Assembly: GCF_904846035.1 (NCBI RefSeq)
Contig: NZ_CAJGYT010000001.1
Coordinates: 2,604,001 to 2,668,000, forward strand
DNA: 64,000 nt
Reading direction: 5' to 3'
Source: Psychrobacter aestuarii
Lineage (GTDB): Bacteria > Pseudomonadota > Gammaproteobacteria > Pseudomonadales > Moraxellaceae
The position numbers and the translations under genes are program-made. Below, in pieces: positions 8,082-18,015 of this stretch (the stretch's first letter is position 1; every line of letters begins with the position of its first letter). The notes under the pieces were generated by a model that saw only the letters and a program-made list of their open reading frames with translations, was not told the DNA's origin and did not search any database.

Positions 8082-10127
8082 ATGAGTAACGGTTCACGCT
8101 CTACGATTTTATTGCCCGTTTTTGTGCCTGCAGCGATTATTATGATTTTGCTGGTAGTCGGTACGTCGATAGACCCTGAGGCGGCAGGGGAGTTGTTTAG
8201 CGATGTGCTGAGCTTCACCACTGAGACCTTTGGCTGGTTTTATATGTTGGCGGTGGCGCTGTTTTTGCTGTTTATCACAACCTTGGCGTTTTCTTCTTAT
8301 GGCAGTATCAAGTTGGGTCCTGACCATGCTGAGGCGGAGTATCAGTTTGGCGAATGGTTTGCCATGCTGTTTTCGGCAGGTTACGGTATTGCGCTGCTGT
8401 TCTTTGGTGTCGCCGAGCCTGTGCTGCATTTTGCCAGTCCGCCGATGTCCGACCCGCAAACGATTGAAGCGGCAAAAGAGGCGATGCAGATTGCTTATTT
8501 CCACTGGGGTTTTCATATTTGGGCGATTTATGGGGTGGTCGGCTTGTCGCTGGCTTATTTCTCTTTTCGCCACGGTTTGCCGTTGTCCATGCGCTCGACC
8601 TTGTACCCCCTGATTGGCGATAAGATTCATGGACCTATCGGGCACACGGTGGATGTGTTCGCCATTTTGGGCACGTTGTTTGGTATTGCCACAAGTTTGG
8701 GCTTGTCCGTCTCGCAGATTAATGCTGGTCTCAATTATTTACTACCTGACCTAATTCCAGTAAATACCAGCGTGCAGGTCATCGCGATTGTGCTGATTAC
8801 GGCAGCAGCTTTGGTGTCGGTGCTGGCAGGGATGGATAAAGGGGTCAAGCGCTTATCCATCCTCAATATGGTGCTGGCGACGGCGCTGATGATTTTTGTG
8901 TTCGTCGTCGGTCCGACGATTTTTATTCTGAACGCCTTTATGGAAAATACGGGCAGTTACTTGGGTAATATCGTCGAGCGTACCTTTAGTTTGCAGGCGT
9001 ACCAATTAAGCGATTGGATCAGTAACTGGACCCTGTTTATCTTTGCATGGACGATTGCATGGGCGCCGTTTGTGGGGTTGTTTATTGCCAAAATCAGCCG
9101 TGGTCGTACCATTCGTGAGTTTGTCCTTGGTGTGATGCTGGTGCCGACGTTCTTTACCTTTTTTTGGTTCGCCGTCTTTGGTGATACCGCGCTGCACATG
9201 ATTATGATAGACGGTTATGAGTCCTTGATTACGGATGTGCAAAACAACCAAGCGATTGCCTTATTTAAACTACTCGAAAACCTGCCCTTTACGCAGTTTG
9301 TTTCGACATTAACTGTCCTATTAATTATTACCTTTTTTGTGACTTCTTCAGATTCTGGCTCATTGGTGATTGATTCCTTAGCGGCAGGTGGGCGTAGCGA
9401 TACGCCGTGGTGGCAGCGCACGTTTTGGGTGGTGACAGAAGGCGCGGTGGCGTCTGTATTGCTGCTGGCAGGTGGTCTGACGGCGTTACAGACAGCAGCG
9501 ATTGTCAGTGCCTTGCCTTTTGCGGTGATTATGTTGATTTCGATGTTTGGTATGTGGCGTGCGCTGCGTATCGAAGGACACCGTAACCAAAGCCTCGGTA
9601 ACAACAATCGCTTACCGCCGCATCTGCTCAAGTCCTCTGCATGGCGCGACCGTATTGATTATATTACCAATCAGCCCACGCGTGACAAGGTGCTCGGCTA
9701 TATCAAAGAGGTGGTGATGCCATCGATGGAGGAGGTGTCCAAAAAGTTCGCCGAGACAGGCTGGCTGCCAAAGGTGACCTATGATGATGTTAATAACCGC
9801 GCCGTCTTAGAGCTGGGTCGTGGTGAAGATGTGGAGTTCTGGTACGAAGTGCGCTTATCGGAGCATGATGCGCCTGATTATTACACAGAGGCGGGCGTAG
9901 ACAGCTTGCCGCAAGAGCATCATTACCGCGCTGAGGTGTATTTGCGCCGCGGCGGTCAGACCTATGACTTGTATGGCTATCAGCCTGAGTCAGTGATTAA
10001 TGACATTATCGATCAGTTTGAAAAATACCTGCACTTCTTAAACGTCTCGCCAGACAGCTTGCCATGGCGTATGGCGGAGCATGACGATGACCTAACGCTA
10101 GAGCAAGGCAGTACGTTTGATAAATAA
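8082..10127 (+). CDS. BCCT family transporter (choline/betaine/carnitine), BetT-like
   Basis: A 681-residue transporter. Twelve membrane segments span about 10-490. The family signature in the eighth helix is WISNWTLFIFAWTIAWAPF, the Trp-rich box that binds quaternary amines in BetP. GMDKGVKRLSILN and TSSDSGSLVIDSLAAGG are also conserved. A soluble C-terminal domain of about 180 residues follows, as in E. coli BetT (677 residues), where it is linked to osmotic regulation. It should import choline or a betaine for osmoprotection. An in-frame TTG at 8058 is possible; the ATG at 8082 (MSNGSRST) is preferred, with GAGGA 11 bases before it. No betaine synthesis genes are nearby. Confidence 0.9.
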   Translation: MSNGSRSTILLPVFVPAAIIMILLVVGTSIDPEAAGELFSDVLSFTTETFGWFYMLAVALFLLFITTLAFSSYGSIKLGPDHAEAEYQFGEWFAMLFSAGYGIALLFFGVAEPVLHFASPPMSDPQTIEAAKEAMQIAYFHWGFHIWAIYGVVGLSLAYFSFRHGLPLSMRSTLYPLIGDKIHGPIGHTVDVFAILGTLFGIATSLGLSVSQINAGLNYLLPDLIPVNTSVQVIAIVLITAAALVSVLAGMDKGVKRLSILNMVLATALMIFVFVVGPTIFILNAFMENTGSYLGNIVERTFSLQAYQLSDWISNWTLFIFAWTIAWAPFVGLFIAKISRGRTIREFVLGVMLVPTFFTFFWFAVFGDTALHMIMIDGYESLITDVQNNQAIALFKLLENLPFTQFVSTLTVLLIITFFVTSSDSGSLVIDSLAAGGRSDTPWWQRTFWVVTEGAVASVLLLAGGLTALQTAAIVSALPFAVIMLISMFGMWRALRIEGHRNQSLGNNNRLPPHLLKSSAWRDRIDYITNQPTRDKVLGYIKEVVMPSMEEVSKKFAETGWLPKVTYDDVNNRAVLELGRGEDVEFWYEVRLSEHDAPDYYTEAGVDSLPQEHHYRAEVYLRRGGQTYDLYGYQPESVINDIIDQFEKYLHFLNVSPDSLPWRMAEHDDDLTLEQGSTFDK

Positions 10128-10268
10128 GTGCGCCGCCCGCTGAATGACATCCGCCGTATTTATTGACTTAACTATGACGGCTTGGGTCAAATCCAGCGGG
10201 TCAAATGCTTGCAATATCTCAAATAAGACTTAGAATAACGGCTTGTTTTATAACGGTTTCGTCGCTTT

Positions 10269-11288
10269 ATGTCTATCTTGTCCACTGATGCTCATCCACT
10301 GCTGCAACCCCTATCTATTGGCGGTTTGCAGATTGACAATCGCTTGATGGTTGCGCCGATGGCGGGCGTGACGGACAATCCGTTTCGCCGTCTATGCAAA
10401 TCTTTTGGTGCAGGGCACGCGGTCAGCGAGATGATTATTGCCGATACCGCGCTGTATGCGCGTAAAAAGTCGCTGTACCGTGCCAACTTTGATGGCGAGA
10501 TTGCGCCGATTTCCGCGCAGATTGCAGGCGCAGAGCCTGACAAATTGGCAGAGGCGGCGCGCTATCAGATTGACAATGGCGCGCAGATTATTGATATCAA
10601 TATGGGCTGTCCTGCCAAAAAAGTATGCCGCAAGCTCGCGGGCTCAGCGCTGCTACAAGATGAAGACTTGGTCGCGCGTTTGCTTGATGCGGCGGTGGCA
10701 GCGGTTGACGCGCCTGTGACCTTAAAGACGCGCCTTGGCTTTGAAAACGGACGCGAAAACATTTTGCGCGTGGCAAAGCGTGCCGAGCAGGCAGGCATTA
10801 CCGCGATTGCCATCCATGGGCGCACGCGTGAGGATATGTATACAGGCAATGCACGCTATGAGCTGATACGCGAGGTCAAGGACAGCATTAACATTCCTGT
10901 GATTGCCAATGGCGATATCGACAGTCCCGAAAAGGCACAAGCCGTGTATGAGATGACGGGCTGTGATGCGGTGATGATCGGGCGCGCGGCGCAAGGGCAG
11001 CCGTGGCTGTTTCGAGATATTGCCCATTACTTGCAGCATGGTGAGCTGCTTGCCGCGCCGAGCATCAGCGAGATTAAGCAGATTGTGCTTGCGCATTTGC
11101 AGGAGCTGTACGCGTTTTATGGTGAGTATTCAGGTTGCCGCATTGCGCGCAAACACATCGCGTGGTACACCACAGGCATTCCCAATTCCAACGCCTTTCG
11201 CCAAGCCATGTATAGCGAAGAGAGCACCGCAGGACAGTTTAAAGCGGTGGAGACGTTTTTAAGTGACAGCATCGCGCAGCAAGCGTAA
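10269..11288 (+). CDS. dusB: tRNA-dihydrouridine synthase B
   Basis: A 339-residue FMN enzyme that reduces uridines in the D-loop of tRNA with NADPH. The flavin-binding start NRLMVAPMAGVTDNPFR (24-40), INMGCPAKKVCRKLAGSALL (about 110-129, with the conserved cysteine), IAIHGRTREDMYTG and GRAAQGQPWLFRDI identify the DusB branch rather than DusA or DusC. The C-terminal tRNA-binding helices are present. In E. coli dusB heads an operon with fis; here no fis gene follows and the next gene faces the other way. Confidence 0.95.
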   Translation: MSILSTDAHPLLQPLSIGGLQIDNRLMVAPMAGVTDNPFRRLCKSFGAGHAVSEMIIADTALYARKKSLYRANFDGEIAPISAQIAGAEPDKLAEAARYQIDNGAQIIDINMGCPAKKVCRKLAGSALLQDEDLVARLLDAAVAAVDAPVTLKTRLGFENGRENILRVAKRAEQAGITAIAIHGRTREDMYTGNARYELIREVKDSINIPVIANGDIDSPEKAQAVYEMTGCDAVMIGRAAQGQPWLFRDIAHYLQHGELLAAPSISEIKQIVLAHLQELYAFYGEYSGCRIARKHIAWYTTGIPNSNAFRQAMYSEESTAGQFKAVETFLSDSIAQQA

Positions 11289-11310
11289 ATGGTCGTAAAT
11301 GAATAATCAC

Positions 11311-11712
11311 TTATTCTGTAGGCGTGGTTGGTAATGGCGCGGGTTTGGCGGTGTTCTCATCGTCGGGCGCGCGTTTTTTTTGCCACGGAAAGCGCCCCTC
11401 TAATTCAACCTGCAAAGACAAGCTCAAAAAAGTACGAATCAAGACAATAAAGCCCAATACCTGCACATCACGCAAGGTCGGCTCAGTGACCACCGTCGCC
11501 ATGATATCGGCAGCAATCAACACCTCTAGCCCCAGCAAAATGGATTTACCGACCGTCTGTCGGATAGCGACATACACCGACTGGTCAAAGTTACCAATGG
11601 CGCGCAGCGTCTGATAAAGCGCAAATACCAGACCGAGCACCATAATCATCACACCAATAAACTCAATCACTTTGGCAATCATGTCAATATACTGGGTCAG
11701 CATGGCTATCAT
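11311..11712 (-). CDS. DUF1622 family inner-membrane protein
   Basis: A 133-residue protein with three likely membrane helices (about 13-35, 56-76, 84-102) and a charged, Pro-rich cytoplasmic tail from about 108. The pattern EFIGVMIMVLG...GKSILLGLEVLIAADIMATVV...RTFLSLSLQVELEGRFPW fits the DUF1622 family, whose function is unknown. An ATG at 11703 would shorten it by three residues. It ends 22 bases from dusB in convergent orientation, and the next gene upstream lies about 100 bases away on the same strand. Confidence 0.78.
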   Translation of the reverse strand: MIAMLTQYIDMIAKVIEFIGVMIMVLGLVFALYQTLRAIGNFDQSVYVAIRQTVGKSILLGLEVLIAADIMATVVTEPTLRDVQVLGFIVLIRTFLSLSLQVELEGRFPWQKKRAPDDENTAKPAPLPTTPTE

Positions 11713-11811
11713 ATGCCTTGTCCTTACTGCGCTTTTGGGCAGGGTGTTCTTATGTATTATTCTATTAGTAACGGCTGATGCGGTTGTTCTGAGCGTATGG
11801 TTTGGCTAAAT

Positions 11812-12276
11812 TTAGCTAAATATGCGCCATAAAATCCAAAAGACACCAATCATCACAATCGCGATAATCAGCAAGCGGCGCACCCAAAACGGCATGAGTG
11901 GTTTTTTATAGCCCATATCGTTCAGCTGGCGGTCTAAGCCGTTTTTGAGCTGATGAAAGTCTTGGTCTTTGTCATTGGATTTAAGATGACTTTTGACCAG
12001 GGCATCGTCTTGCTCGGCCTCTGCGCTGCTATCAAAGCGCATGGCTTTATTATCAATGCCTTGCTTATTGGCGATGGCGGTCAGTTTTTGTTGTTGCTTA
12101 ACCTTGAGCGCATTTTCGTAGGCGTCAATACGCGTCTTTGCCTCATCCATGCTGATGTTTTCTTCAGCGGCAAGGGTTTTGATGGCCATGACCAAGTTGT
12201 TTTTTTCAATCATCATGATGACGGCTTTGGGCAGCTTGGGGGTTTTGGCTTTGTCGCTTGGGTCAGGGTTAAACAT
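11812..12276 (-). CDS. Membrane-anchored protein with an L7/L12-like N-terminal segment
   Basis: A 154-residue protein. Residues about 12-50 (AVIMMIEKNNLVMAIKTLAA then ISMDEAKTRID) resemble the helix-turn-helix of the ribosomal L7/L12 C-terminal domain, a module also seen in other small bacterial proteins. A charged helical linker follows, and the C-terminus is a single membrane segment (about 133-151) preceded by RR, so it is tail-anchored with the body in the cytoplasm. AAGGA precedes the ATG by 6 bases. An upstream extension to 12447 is open but has no ribosome site and is rejected. Function unknown. Confidence 0.7.
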   Translation of the reverse strand: MFNPDPSDKAKTPKLPKAVIMMIEKNNLVMAIKTLAAEENISMDEAKTRIDAYENALKVKQQQKLTAIANKQGIDNKAMRFDSSAEAEQDDALVKSHLKSNDKDQDFHQLKNGLDRQLNDMGYKKPLMPFWVRRLLIIAIVMIGVFWILWRIFS

Positions 12277-12432
12277 GGCTGTCCTTGGTGAGCGTTTTGA
12301 TAAAAAGGTAAAAATAAAGGCAATAAGTATTGTGCCAAAGTATAGCAGTCGCCCGCCGCAAATGGCATAGCGGAGACGGCGCTGGTTGCATACGCTAACC
12401 ATCTTTTGGCAAAGCGCTGCAAAACAACCACA

Positions 12433-12469
12433 AAAAAATACCGCCATCGGTCAGACAGCGGTATTTTTT
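12433..12469. terminator. Bidirectional terminator hairpin after ppa
   Basis: Twelve-base arms (12433-12444 and 12458-12469) with an ATACCGC/GCGGTAT core enclose a 13-base loop, flanked by A and T runs. It serves the leftward ppa gene. Nearly the same ATACCGC/GCGGTAT stem recurs at 21195-21226. Confidence 0.75.
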
Positions 12470-12498
12470 AAGCTTTCAAAAAGCGGGGTAGGCGCGGC

Positions 12499-13029
12499 TT
12501 ATTTGTCTGCCCAACGCTTGATGGCTTCTTTAATCACTTCTTTGGCTTCAGCAGTGTCGTTCCAAGATTCAACCACAGTGGTGCCTGCTTTTTTCAGGTC
12601 TTTATAGTGGTTAAAGTGGAATTCGATTTGGTTGATAAGCTGCTTTGGCAAGTCTTCTAGGGTATTGATCGCGTTGCCGTTGTTGCGGTCATCAGCAGGA
12701 ACTACGACGATTTTGTCGTCTACTTCGCCATCATCAACAAACTTCATTACGCCGATGACTTTTGCTTTTAGGAAAACGCCAGTGGTTAGTGGCTGCTCAG
12801 TGATGATTAGCGCGTCTAGCTCATCGCCGTCTTCGTCTAGTGTTTGTGGGATAAAGCCGTAGTTACATGGCTTGGCAAAGATTTGTGGGTCAACACGGTC
12901 AAGCTCAAATACCGCAAGGTCACGGTTCCACTCGATTTTGTGGCTGCTGCCAGTAGGAATTTCAACGACCACATTGATGATGCCGCCGTCTACGTCGCCT
13001 GCGTCCAAAATCTGATTAAAGTCTGCCAT
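12499..13029 (-). CDS. ppa: Inorganic pyrophosphatase (family I)
   Basis: A 176-residue soluble enzyme that hydrolyses pyrophosphate and pulls biosynthetic reactions forward. The family signature DGDELDALI (about 65-73) gives the metal-binding aspartates, and VVEIPTGSSHKIEWN, KPCNYGFIPQT, GVMKFVDDGEVDDKIV and FHFNHYKDLK match the other active-site blocks. The length equals the bacterial hexameric type (175 in E. coli). AGGAGC stands 6 bases before the ATG at 13029. A longer frame to 13110 has no support. It is followed by a terminator. Confidence 0.96.
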   Translation of the reverse strand: MADFNQILDAGDVDGGIINVVVEIPTGSSHKIEWNRDLAVFELDRVDPQIFAKPCNYGFIPQTLDEDGDELDALIITEQPLTTGVFLKAKVIGVMKFVDDGEVDDKIVVVPADDRNNGNAINTLEDLPKQLINQIEFHFNHYKDLKKAGTTVVESWNDTAEAKEVIKEAIKRWADK

Positions 13030-13205
13030 ACAGCGCTCCTGTGTGCTTTTGTTTGTTATGGATATCCTGATGATTAAAATAGGCAACCATCGAGGTAAAA
13101 AAGTGTGCACGCCCAGACCTAAGGCTGCCTAGCGTGTGCCGCCTGCGAGTATAACAAGTTTATTATGATTTTGCTCGCACTGCTTAATTCCAAGCAGGGA
13201 AGTGA

Positions 13206-13979
13206 TTATGCAAAATCCGAATCAATCGGTCGTAGCGTTATCTCGCCTGCGTGGCGTTTGGCGATATTGTCGATGAGCTTTTGCGTGACCAGATTGGCAG
13301 TCAGCGTACTCGCGGCAGGCAAGTCCACAAAGTCTGCCACACGTAGCATCTGCATGCCTGCATAACCGCAAGGGTTAATCGCGTTAAACGGTGCAAGGTC
13401 GCAGTCAATATTGAGCGCCAAGCCATGATAGCTAAAGCCGTGCTTAATCTTAAAGCCGAGCGAGGCGATTTTGCCGAGCATAATCTCGCGCCCTTTATCA
13501 TCATAGGCATACAGATACACGCCAGGCGCGTCACGGCGAGCGCGGGCAGTGATGGTGGCGTCGTCGTCTGTGCCTTCTGGTGTGAGCAGCTCGCGCAGTA
13601 CATCTTCTATTGCTTGCTCAGCATGTGAGACCAGATTGCGCACGCCCCAGCCCAGACTGTGCAAGTCAAACAGCCAATACAACACCAGCTGCCCATGTCC
13701 GTGCCACGTCACCTGTCCACCGCGGTCGGTCTTGATAATCGGCGTGTCGGTATGCGCGAGGATATGCTCTTCTTTGCCCGCCTGCCCCAAGGTATAGACG
13801 TCATTGTGATCGACAATCCACAGCTCGTCAGGGGTGCGCGTGCTGTGCTCTTTTTTTAGGGCGATACGCTCAAGCGTACGTGCCAGCATCGCATCGTGCG
13901 TCTCGTTGTAGTCGGCGTGGGTGAGCGATTTAGTGATGAGCATATCGCTCACGGTATGGGTCGGGGCGTTAGATATCAT
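13206..13979 (-). CDS. lipB: Octanoyl-[acyl-carrier-protein]:protein N-octanoyltransferase
   Basis: A 257-residue enzyme that moves octanoate from ACP to lipoyl domains, the first step of lipoate assembly. It carries [16 protein letters not shown] (the RGGxxTxHGPGQ block), [18 protein letters not shown] with the active-site lysine, and NPCGYAGMQ with the catalytic cysteine. A Thr/Asp-rich insertion (about [15 protein letters not shown]) interrupts the usual spacing between these blocks. The start is uncertain: ATGs at 13979 and 13943 are both possible and neither has a strong ribosome site; the frame is open to 14099. lipA is not adjacent. Confidence 0.92.
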   Translation of the reverse strand: MISNAPTHTVSDMLITKSLTHADYNETHDAMLARTLERIALKKEHSTRTPDELWIVDHNDVYTLGQAGKEEHILAHTDTPIIKTDRGGQVTWHGHGQLVLYWLFDLHSLGWGVRNLVSHAEQAIEDVLRELLTPEGTDDDATITARARRDAPGVYLYAYDDKGREIMLGKIASLGFKIKHGFSYHGLALNIDCDLAPFNAINPCGYAGMQMLRVADFVDLPAASTLTANLVTQKLIDNIAKRHAGEITLRPIDSDFA

Positions 13980-14281
13980 GGGCGCTGTCAAATACAATAA
14001 TGGATAGAAAAAGCAAAATAACGAGTCAGACACACGGGCAGATGCAGCCATCAGAGTGCCATAACGCTGCTGCTGAGTGTAGCAGCTTTTGTGAGACATC
14101 CCCAGCGCTTATCTTGACCTTGGCGCATAGGCGTTGACGCAGTTTACCATTTATCACGCATCGCTTACCGTTCGGTAGCCGCGCACTGCCATGTAACGAT
14201 TATTACACCAATTGCGCAAGGTGGGTGCTTTTCATTAATCCTGCAATGGGCTACATTAGATTGACACAATAAGGACGCATT

Positions 14282-15739
14282 ATGATGGACGAGTACGCCA
14301 CCGACCCCGCAGCCAGCCCCGCGCAAAACAGCTACAGTATCATTACGGACACAGAGACTTTGCAGGCACAGTTTGCACACCTGCAACAGCTCAGCCGCCA
14401 GCAACCGATTACCGATTGGGCGATGCGCGCCGAGCAGCTTGACAACCTTGAGGCGATGCTGCGCGATGAGCAAGCCGCGTTTGCGACTGCCATCAGTGCC
14501 GATTTTAATCACCGCAGCTATGCTGAAACGCAGTTTGCTGAGCTGTTCCCAAGCTTTACGGGCATCACGCACGCCAAAAAACACGGCAAAGGCTGGATGA
14601 AGACGCGCCGCGTGGGCATCTCCGCGCTGTATCTGCCCGCGCACAATGAGATACAGCCGCAGCCACTCGGCGTGGTCGGTATCATGGTGCCATGGAATTA
14701 TCCGTTGTATTTGGCGATTGGTCCTTTGATTGATGCCTTATGCGCGGGCAATCGTGTGCTGATTAAGATGAGCGAGTCTGCGCCGCGTTTTGCTGAGTGC
14801 TTTGCCAAGGCGATTGCCCATTATTTTTCGCCCGATATGGTCGCTGTGGTGGTGGGTGAGGTGGCACTTGCCGAAGCCTTTAGCGCGCTGCCGTTTGACC
14901 ATCTGTTGTATACAGGCTCAACCGAGGTGGGCAAAAAGGTCATGCGCGCGGCGGCGGCGAATCTGACGCCTGTGACCTTGGAGCTGGGCGGCAAGTCGCC
15001 TGTGATTGTGCTTGAGGACGCGGCGCTTGAAAATGCGGTCAATCGCATCATGATGGGCAAGACGCTAAACGCAGGGCAAACCTGCATTGCCCCTGATTAT
15101 GTCTTGCTGCCAAAGGCGCAGCATCCGCGCTTTATCGCCTTGGCAAAAGAATGGTTTGCCAAGCACTATCCCGATATCGGTAACAATACCGATTACTCAC
15201 ACCTGATTAATGACGCGCATTTACAGCGGGTGCAGGGCTATCTTGCCGAGCAGCCTGTTGACATCACTCATCCGCTCAGCGAGCTGCCAACAGACGATGA
15301 CACACGCTTTATGCCGCCTATCATCGTGGCCGAGCCTGATGCCGATAGCGCCTTGATGCAAAACGAGATATTCGCGCCCATTTTACCGCTTGTGCATTAC
15401 GACACCTTAAATGATGCCATTGCCTTTGTGAATGCGCGTCCGCGTCCATTGGCGTTATATGTGTTCGGGCAAAAAGAAAGCGCTATTGAGCGCGTGCGTA
15501 CGCAAACGGTATCGGGTGGCGTCTGTGTGAATGAAGTACTGGTACACGTGGCTCAGCACGAGCTGCCGTTTGGGGGCATCGGGCACTCAGGTATCGGCGC
15601 GTATCATGGCAAGGCAGGCTTTGAGCGTTTTAGTCATTTAAAGCCTGTGTTTGTGCAGTCCAAATTAAACGGCATGAACCTTTTATTGCCGCCTTATGGT
15701 GAGCTTTTCAAAAAAGGTATGGCATTACTGCTGAAGTAG
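14282..15739 (+). CDS. Coniferyl aldehyde dehydrogenase-like NAD(P)-dependent aldehyde dehydrogenase
   Basis: A 485-residue aldehyde dehydrogenase of the class III/coniferyl aldehyde group. It has VPWNYPLYLAIGPLIDALCAGN at the cofactor site, LYTGSTEVGKKVMRAAA, LELGGKSPVIV with the general base Glu, and NAGQTCIAPDYVL with the nucleophile Cys. The hydrophobic C-terminus (LLLPPYGELFKKGMALLLK) recalls class III enzymes that touch membranes. It oxidises aromatic or fatty aldehydes. AAGGA precedes tandem ATGs at 14282 and 14285. It stands alone, divergent from lipB, with no phenylpropanoid genes beside it, so the natural substrate is open. Confidence 0.9.
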   Translation: MMDEYATDPAASPAQNSYSIITDTETLQAQFAHLQQLSRQQPITDWAMRAEQLDNLEAMLRDEQAAFATAISADFNHRSYAETQFAELFPSFTGITHAKKHGKGWMKTRRVGISALYLPAHNEIQPQPLGVVGIMVPWNYPLYLAIGPLIDALCAGNRVLIKMSESAPRFAECFAKAIAHYFSPDMVAVVVGEVALAEAFSALPFDHLLYTGSTEVGKKVMRAAAANLTPVTLELGGKSPVIVLEDAALENAVNRIMMGKTLNAGQTCIAPDYVLLPKAQHPRFIALAKEWFAKHYPDIGNNTDYSHLINDAHLQRVQGYLAEQPVDITHPLSELPTDDDTRFMPPIIVAEPDADSALMQNEIFAPILPLVHYDTLNDAIAFVNARPRPLALYVFGQKESAIERVRTQTVSGGVCVNEVLVHVAQHELPFGGIGHSGIGAYHGKAGFERFSHLKPVFVQSKLNGMNLLLPPYGELFKKGMALLLK

Positions 15740-15901
15740 GCGTATGCTGGTAGAGTAAGAAAAAGTTATTAAAATCAGTGAATTATAAAAATTAGTTGCT
15801 TGTAATTATTATCAACGCCCCTATATTTATAAGTCATAGGGTACGATAATAGACGCCGTAAAAGCCACACCACGCTGTCTAAGTTATCGCCATTTTATTT
15901 C

Positions 15902-15922
15902 AAAAGTACCGCGTGTACTTTT
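15902..15922. promoter_or_regulatory. Perfect inverted repeat upstream of msrAB
   Basis: AAAAGTAC (15902-15909) and GTACTTTT (15915-15922) flank a 5-base spacer, 17 bases before the msrAB start codon. It could be an operator or a 5-prime leader hairpin that influences translation. No known regulator site fits it confidently. Confidence 0.45.
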
Positions 15923-15939
15923 ACAGGATAAGGTAGCTT

Positions 15940-17742
15940 ATGCCAAAGCATTCTGCAAATCGGTCACTCACAGATTCGCAAGCGTCCGCACATGAGCCGC
16001 GCTCAAAATCTGCCAGCGCCACACGGCGATTAATGTATGTGGGCTGCTTGTGTAGCGCAGGTCTGCTCGCCGCTTGCCAACCGAACGAAGCGGGGCGACA
16101 AGTGGACAATCCTGATGCCACAAACGCAGGCATCACAAGCTCACGTGACATGCTGCCATCCGATACCTTATTGCGCCTGCAAGCGCTACCGCAGCTTACA
16201 GAAGGGCTGGGCAAAAACGGCGCGGCAGTGATTGATAAAGACAAGCCGACCTTGGTGAAGTTTTGGGCGAACTGGTGTCCGCTCTGCCTAGGCACGCTCG
16301 AGGAAACTGAGGCGTGGCGCACTGATCCGCGCTTTGATGGGCTAAATGTGGTGACGGTCGCAAGTCCAGGGCATTTGAATGAAAAAAACACCGCTGACTT
16401 TACCGCGTGGTATCAAGGCGTGCAAAAAGACTTTGCCAATTTGCCAGTCTTGATTGACGATACAGGCACGCTGATTAATCAGCTTGGCGTGCAGGTGTAT
16501 CCGAGCTGGGCGATTTTGGACAAACAAGGCAACCTAGTGCAGCTCGTCAAAGGCAACCTGACTGCTGAGCAAGCCTACGCACTGGCGGACAATGCGGACA
16601 ATGACTTTGCTGAATTAAAAGCGGGCAAAGCCAAGCCTGAGGGCGCGGTCACCAGTACCGCTATGAAAGATGTCAAAAAACAAGGCGATGTCTACTACAA
16701 CGCGCAAGGTAAACCCATCAATACCCGCACCATTTATCTGGCGGGCGGCTGTTTTTGGGGCGTTGAAGCCTATATGGAGCGCGTAGCGGGCGTGGTCGAT
16801 GCGGTATCGGGCTATGCCAATGGCGACCCAAAACTCAAAGACCCAAGCTATGAGCAGGTCATCGACGGCTCAGGTCACGCCGAGACGGTCAAAGTCACTT
16901 ATGACGCCGATAGAATTGATTTAGAGACGGTGCTCGATTATTACTTTCGCGTGATTGACCCGACGAGCATGAACAAGCAAGGCAATGATCGCGGCGTGCA
17001 GTATCGCACAGGCATTTACTACACCGATGCCAAAGACAAAGACATTATCGAGCGCGTGATTGCCCAAAAGCAGCAAGACTATACGCAGGCGATTGTGGTT
17101 GAAGACAAGCCCTTGGACAATTTTTATTTTGCCGAGATGTACCATCAAGACTACTTGGCAAAAAACCCCAACGGCTACTGCCACATTGATTTGAGCTTGG
17201 CTGATGACAAGCCTGAAGGTCAGCTCTCAGGTCGTACGCTTGCACCCGTTAGTAGTGTTGCAGATACCCTAAAACCCAAGCGCTATGCCAACTATGACAA
17301 AAACGCACTCAAAGACACCCTGACCCAAGCGCAGTATGACATCACGCAAAAGGCAGGCACCGAGCGCGCGTTCAGTCATGAGTACGACCATCTGTTTGCC
17401 CCAGGCGTGTATGTCGATGTGGTCAGTGGCGAGCCGCTGTTCTTATCGACCGATAAGTATGATTCAGGCTGCGGCTGGCCAAGCTTTACCAAGCCGATTG
17501 ACCCGCAAGTCATCACTGAGCATAAAGACAAGAGCTTTAATATGACGCGCATTGAGGTGCGCTCACGGGTCGCCGACTCGCATCTTGGGCACGTGTTCGA
17601 TGACGGTCCCAAAGACCGTGGCGGGCTGCGCTATTGTATCAATGGCGGCGCACTACAGTTTATCCCTGTCTCGCGCATGGCGCAGTCAGGTTACGCGCCT
17701 CTAGTACCGCTTATTAAAGACAGCAAAACCGCGAGCACTTAA
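15940..17742 (+). CDS. msrAB: Thioredoxin-MsrA-MsrB fusion lipoprotein (PilB-like methionine sulfoxide reductase)
   Basis: A 600-residue three-domain enzyme. A lipoprotein signal ([18 protein letters not shown], Cys at about 46) places it outside the inner membrane. The TlpA-like thioredoxin domain has [11 protein letters not shown] with the CxxC pair (about 105-115). MsrA follows with [17 protein letters not shown] (about 267-283), reducing Met-S-sulfoxide. MsrB follows with [10 protein letters not shown] and [15 protein letters not shown] (catalytic Cys near 565), reducing Met-R-sulfoxide. This order matches Neisseria PilB, whose thioredoxin domain is reduced by DsbD. About 30 residues precede the hydrophobic core, unusually long for a lipoprotein signal. 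A clear terminator follows. Confidence 0.95.
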   Translation: MPKHSANRSLTDSQASAHEPRSKSASATRRLMYVGCLCSAGLLAACQPNEAGRQVDNPDATNAGITSSRDMLPSDTLLRLQALPQLTEGLGKNGAAVIDKDKPTLVKFWANWCPLCLGTLEETEAWRTDPRFDGLNVVTVASPGHLNEKNTADFTAWYQGVQKDFANLPVLIDDTGTLINQLGVQVYPSWAILDKQGNLVQLVKGNLTAEQAYALADNADNDFAELKAGKAKPEGAVTSTAMKDVKKQGDVYYNAQGKPINTRTIYLAGGCFWGVEAYMERVAGVVDAVSGYANGDPKLKDPSYEQVIDGSGHAETVKVTYDADRIDLETVLDYYFRVIDPTSMNKQGNDRGVQYRTGIYYTDAKDKDIIERVIAQKQQDYTQAIVVEDKPLDNFYFAEMYHQDYLAKNPNGYCHIDLSLADDKPEGQLSGRTLAPVSSVADTLKPKRYANYDKNALKDTLTQAQYDITQKAGTERAFSHEYDHLFAPGVYVDVVSGEPLFLSTDKYDSGCGWPSFTKPIDPQVITEHKDKSFNMTRIEVRSRVADSHLGHVFDDGPKDRGGLRYCINGGALQFIPVSRMAQSGYAPLVPLIKDSKTAST

Positions 17743-17760
17743 TGACCCGCGATTGATGTA

Positions 17761-17791
17761 AAAAAGACAGCCTATGCGCTGTCTTTTTTTT
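17761..17791 (+). terminator. Rho-independent terminator of msrAB
   Basis: Eleven-base arms (17761-17771 and 17778-17788) with AGACAGC/GCTGTCT at the core, a 6-base loop and a run of eight T. It lies 18 bases after the msrAB stop. Confidence 0.9.
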
Positions 17792-18015
17792 GTGTCGGGT
17801 TTATGCAGGCGTTGTCTGGATGGCGGCAAACGTCGGGGACGGGGCGTACTTGGTGATGTTTTGTACCGCTGATGGTGAAATTCTGCAAAACTAACCAAAC
17901 TTCGTTATACTAAACGCCCTGTGCTGGCTGGTCGTTTGCTTGGATGTGTGCTTGTGAGCGAAAGACGCCCATACTGTCGTATCGATTTTTATTTTTGTGT
18001 TGTTAAGGCTGTCAC

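Noticed and set aside
8109..8645. A 178-codon frame opposite the BCCT transporter
   Set aside because: Antisense to conserved membrane helices; the product is Arg/Gln-rich in the way shadows of hydrophobic genes usually are.
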